Below are positions 33,204 to 35,865 of a DNA stretch of 35,865 nucleotides, one piece after another. Made by a program: the position numbers and the translations under genes. The DNA comes from Cyanobacteriota bacterium. GTDB lineage: Bacteria > Cyanobacteriota > Cyanobacteriia > PCC-6307 > Cyanobiaceae. Within the stretch, counting starts at the first letter, position 1, and the number at the start of each line of letters is the position of its first letter. The stretch is taken from assembly GCA_026389285.1 (NCBI GenBank), contig JAPLID010000170.1, forward strand, positions 1 to 35,865. Reading direction: 5' to 3'. Under the pieces are notes generated by a model. It made no database searches. It was not told the DNA's origin and saw only the letters and a program-made list of their open reading frames with translations.

Positions 33204-33767
33204 TCAATCAAACCTTTCGAAACGGGCTCCAGTTGGCAGGGCGGGATTGCCGCGGACGACGGTGGCGGCAGGGACGATGCCACTGGCGACGGCAGCGAGG
33301 CTCACCACGGCTGCCTCGCCGACACAGGTGCCTGGGGCCAGCACGGCGCAGGCACCGATCCAGGCATCGGATCCGATCGTGATCGGCCCCAGTCGCAAGC
33401 CGAAATCAGAGGAGCGGTAGTCATGGTTGCCAGTGCAGAGGTAGGCACCCTGGGACAAGCAGACCCGATCGCCCAGGGTAACGCTGGCAAGATTGTCAAT
33501 CCAGACATCTTCACCCAGCCAGCAGTGATCGCCGCAGCTCAACCGCCAAGGAAACTTGACCCTCAGTCCAGGCTTGAGTCGACAGCCTCGCCCCAGACTC
33601 GCACCGAAACGACGGAGTAGTTGCACCCTCCAAGCAGACCCCGGCAGCCAGGAGGCCCTCAACAAAGGACTGCCCAAAACAAACCAGAGGCTGAGGACAA
33701 GACGAGATCGGCCTGGGCTGAAGTCAGCAGGAAGGCGGTACTGGTTAAGGTTCTGGGTTATCGCCAT
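33204..33767 (-). CDS. WcaF-type O-acetyltransferase (left-handed beta helix)
   Basis: A 187-residue hexapeptide-repeat acyltransferase. The repeat part runs from LGRGCRLKPGLRVKFPWRLS through LGEDVWIDNLASVTLGDRVC to ITIGSDAWIGACAVLAPGTC. It contains the typical YLCTGNHDY loop (catalytic His) and ends with VVRGNPALPTGARF, as in colanic-acid WcaF. The N-terminus holds one hydrophobic stretch (LVLSLWFVLGSPLLRASWLPG), again as in WcaF. It would O-acetylate a sugar of the exopolysaccharide using acetyl-CoA. It follows asnB by only 5 bases. Confidence 0.9.
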   Translation of the reverse strand: MAITQNLNQYRLPADFSPGRSRLVLSLWFVLGSPLLRASWLPGSAWRVQLLRRFGASLGRGCRLKPGLRVKFPWRLSCGDHCWLGEDVWIDNLASVTLGDRVCLSQGAYLCTGNHDYRSSDFGLRLGPITIGSDAWIGACAVLAPGTCVGEAAVVSLAAVASGIVPAATVVRGNPALPTGARFERFD

Positions 33768-33772
33768 GGCAC

Positions 33773-35587
33773 TTAATCAAAGCCGTGCGATTCAAGGGGT
33801 TGGAGAAGATGCTCTTGAAACCAGTGCTGCAACACCATTAGAGCCCAGCGTCGGTACCAGGGACGAAGATCAACTCCCGATGGAGCGGATGGTAAACCCA
33901 GAGACAGCGGCGAAGCCGGATCATCCAGCCAAAGCTGGAAGGGAAAGCGAAAGCCTTGCTTGGGCCGATCAAGGAACCAGTTCGGCAGCTCCGGGACAGC
34001 TCTTCGTAAGAGCTCCTTACCGGGGGCCAGCCTCAGAGGAGCAGGCAGGGGGGCAAGTTCACGCTGGAGCGAGGCATCCACCAAGGGAAGACGCAGTTCC
34101 AGCCCATGAGCCATGGCCATCACGTCAGAGTCGGGGAGGAGCTGATTGCGTAAATAGGTGGTTCCCTCCAGCCAAGCCACGCCATCGGCGCTGCACAGGC
34201 CCGGGGGTTCGGGTTTGATCCCAGAGGAGAAATCGGAGTCATCAAGGCCCCAGTGGCTCATCAACCTGGCAATTTCCCTGGGGGCAAACAAACCACGGAA
34301 GCATCGGTGGGCTGCCGCCTCAGAAGAATCATGCTCCAGCCAGTCGGCCAGTCGCTGCTGGCGGGACTGCTGGCCGTTGGGCAGTCGGCGCAGGGCATGG
34401 CCAGCCATTGGACTGAGGGAACCCAGTCGCCGATGCCAGCGCTGCATTCTTGGGATCTGACGGAAACTGGGATAGCCGCCAAACAGTTCGTCTCCACCGA
34501 GCCCGGAGAGCACCACCTTGATGCCCTGAGCCCGGGCCAGACGCGACACGCACCAGGTGTTAAAGCCATCGATCGAGGGTTGATCCTGGCTTTTCAGGAA
34601 ATCAGGTATCCAGGCGCGAGCTTCGCTAGCCGTGAGCGCAAGTGGCGTGTGATGGGCAGAGAACTGCGAAGCGATGCGGGCTGCAGGACCGGCTTCATCC
34701 AGAGCCTCAGCACCCTGCTCGGGAAAGCCGATGGTGAACGTGCGCAGACCGCGTGGGGCGAGGGCCAGAAGACTGGCTGAATCCAACCCCGCACTGAGAA
34801 ATAACCCGACGGGCACGTCGCTGACCATATGGGCCGCGACGGAAGACTCAAGGGCCTCCCTGGTGCGGGCGACCGCAGCAATGCTGAGAATGCTGCTGCC
34901 GTCTGCACTGAATGGAAGAGACTCGGGGATCGGGCACCAGGGCTCGATCTGCAGCTCACCGGCCCGCCAACGGGCCAGATGTCCAGCGGGAAGACGCCGT
35001 ACACCGGCCACCAGCGTGGCTGGTTCAACAACGGAACCGGTGGCAAGGAAATGACAGATGGCCTGGACATCCGGCTGGCGCGGAATCAGGTCACTGGCAA
35101 GCAGGGCCCGAAGTTCCGAAGCAAAGGCCAGCTCACCGGAGTCTCCCTGCCAGTAATAAAGGGGCTTGATGCCGTTGGGATCCCGGGCCAGCAAGGCCGT
35201 TCGCTCCTGGCGATCGAAAAGCGCCAAAGCAAACATGCCTCGCAGGTCGTCGAGCCCGGCGGAACCGTGACGGATCAGCCAGGCCAACAGAACTTCTGTG
35301 TCACTACTGCTGGTGAAGACAAGGCCCAGCGCTTCAAGCTGCCGGCGCAGTTGAATGTGGTTGTAGATCTCACCGTTGAACACCAGCTGCCAGCGACCGC
35401 AGGCGGATGCCATCGGTTGGTGACCGGCAGGGGAAAGATCAAGGATCGCCAGGCGACGATGCAACAGACAGGTGCTCTCGTCATGCCAGAGGCCCGCACT
35501 GTCAGGCCCGCGGTGGGCAAGCTTCGGGCCGACCCGGACAGCAAAATCACCAGGGGAGCGACCGATCAGGCCAGCTATGCCACACAT
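33773..35587 (-). CDS. asnB: asparagine synthase (glutamine-hydrolysing) / AsnB-type amidotransferase
   Basis: The 604-residue protein has the class II glutaminase domain with Cys2 as nucleophile (MCGIAGLIG), then LAHRGPDSAG, LVFNGEIYNH and TEVLLAWLIRHG. The synthetase domain has the PPi loop VGLFLSAGLDSASLL, GLGGDELFGGYP and a C-terminal LELRLPLVDASL...GKELLRRAVPELPNWFLDRPKQGF segment. All catalytic elements are intact. In exopolysaccharide and exosortase loci such proteins often amidate a uronic-acid or other carboxylated sugar instead of making free asparagine, and the setting here favours that role. It is the first gene of the leftward row; its promoter should lie in 35588-35726. Confidence 0.9.
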   Translation of the reverse strand: MCGIAGLIGRSPGDFAVRVGPKLAHRGPDSAGLWHDESTCLLHRRLAILDLSPAGHQPMASACGRWQLVFNGEIYNHIQLRRQLEALGLVFTSSSDTEVLLAWLIRHGSAGLDDLRGMFALALFDRQERTALLARDPNGIKPLYYWQGDSGELAFASELRALLASDLIPRQPDVQAICHFLATGSVVEPATLVAGVRRLPAGHLARWRAGELQIEPWCPIPESLPFSADGSSILSIAAVARTREALESSVAAHMVSDVPVGLFLSAGLDSASLLALAPRGLRTFTIGFPEQGAEALDEAGPAARIASQFSAHHTPLALTASEARAWIPDFLKSQDQPSIDGFNTWCVSRLARAQGIKVVLSGLGGDELFGGYPSFRQIPRMQRWHRRLGSLSPMAGHALRRLPNGQQSRQQRLADWLEHDSSEAAAHRCFRGLFAPREIARLMSHWGLDDSDFSSGIKPEPPGLCSADGVAWLEGTTYLRNQLLPDSDVMAMAHGLELRLPLVDASLQRELAPLPAPLRLAPGKELLRRAVPELPNWFLDRPKQGFRFPFQLWLDDPASPLSLGLPSAPSGVDLRPWYRRWALMVLQHWFQEHLLQPLESHGFD

Positions 35588-35726
35588 TCAAGCAACATTC
35601 ATTGATTTTTCGGCCTTGATCAGCATAGATTTCCACAATCCAGGGAATCGTCCTGTCCCATTAAAACTCAGTGGGGTGAAGCCACCTGCTCAACGAGCTG
35701 TGTCAGGGTCATCCTGGAAAAGAATT
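35588..35726. other. spacer between asnB and the right IS copy
   Basis: AT-richer 139 bases with no coding frame. It should contain the asnB promoter unless the IS insertion has replaced it. Confidence 0.35.
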
Positions 35727-35865
35727 GGTACCCATTCAGGGGTCGGGACAGCTCTCCGTAAACTTCATCCCTGCTGAACCCTTGACGGCGGCCTGATTCC
35801 CGTTTGCATCTCAAGCAGAGGTTGGTTGTGATGGGCACCCCACCAGCTGGGATTTCAGAAGCGGA
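35727..35865 (+). mobile_element. IS66-family element, outer end, right copy (partial)
   Basis: 35727-35864 is the exact inverted copy of 142-279. The outer boundary is at 35727 (GGTACCCATTCAGGGG inward). Base 35865 already differs from its partner at 141, so this is a slightly different copy. The element continues beyond the window. Confidence 0.8.
35831..35865 (+). CDS. IS66-family transposase, first codons (runs off window)
   Basis: ATG at 35831 begins MGTPPAGISEA, identical to the left transposase start; the frame is cut by the window end after 11 full codons. The twelfth codon begins GA, consistent with Asp or Glu where the left copy has Gly. Confidence 0.6.
   Translation, partial: MGTPPAGISEA

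Noticed and set aside
1-35865. Composite transposon bounded by the two inverted IS66 ends
   Set aside because: The segment contains single-copy core genes (pheS, trmD, era, ispF, nadK), so it is normal chromosome; the IS copies more likely mark contig breaks.

Overview
The window looks like a draft contig from a GC-rich picocyanobacterium of the Cyanobium / freshwater-marine Synechococcus type. Supporting evidence is a CpcS/CpeS-type phycobilin lyase homologue, the fused cyanobacterial ThiE, the cyanobacterial families DUF3611, DUF1517 and TIGR03792, a cyanoexosortase, and strong G/C preference at third codon positions. Housekeeping genes of the chromosome (pheS, nadK, surE, ribF, thiE, ispF, trmD, era) fill the centre, so this is ordinary chromosome and not a plasmid or a transposon. 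Both ends run into inverted copies of the same IS66-family element, which probably explains why the contig stops there.

Left part (1-5.5 kb): the 5' end of an IS66 transposase, a truncated reading frame next to it, a small membrane protein, tRNA-Thr(UGU), an AT-richer spacer, then arsJ and its dedicated GAPDH (arsenate detoxification by export of 1-arseno-3-phosphoglycerate), a two-TM potassium-channel-like protein, and a hypothetical gene that seems to carry a frameshift.

5.7-10.9 kb: a three-gene phenolic-lipid cluster (methyltransferase, FAD oxidoreductase, type III polyketide synthase), read leftwards with overlapping start/stop codons, resembling the picocyanobacterial hierridin/alkylresorcinol loci. 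It is divergent from cobL (cobalamin C5/C15 methylase).

10.2-23.4 kb: pheS-nadK-response regulator-DUF192 form one leftward unit; the regulator lacks the phospho-acceptor residues. surE, DUF3611, ribF, thiE-thiS and a Gly-rich DUF1517 protein follow. era, the lyase homologue, trmD, ispF, TIGR03792 and larB form a second leftward unit. In-frame tandem repeats recur in thiE, thiS and larB, and an indel near 16.34 kb breaks a small antisense membrane-protein gene and extends ribF.

23.4-35.7 kb: a conserved hypothetical, a Pro/Ala-rich secreted or membrane protein with a likely premature amber stop, and an exopolysaccharide locus: a damaged Wza-like exporter divergent from a Wzc-like tyrosine kinase with a very Tyr-rich tail. 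Facing them are asnB-type amidotransferase, WcaF-like acetyltransferase, GT4 glycosyltransferase, cyanoexosortase, its associated protein and a dual-specificity-type phosphatase. The wzc and exosortase genes use noticeably more A/T-ending codons than the core genes. Functionally this locus would polymerise, modify and export a cell-surface polysaccharide, with a kinase/phosphatase pair as the likely control and exosortase anchoring surface proteins. No CRISPR array, rRNA or recognisable riboswitch was seen.
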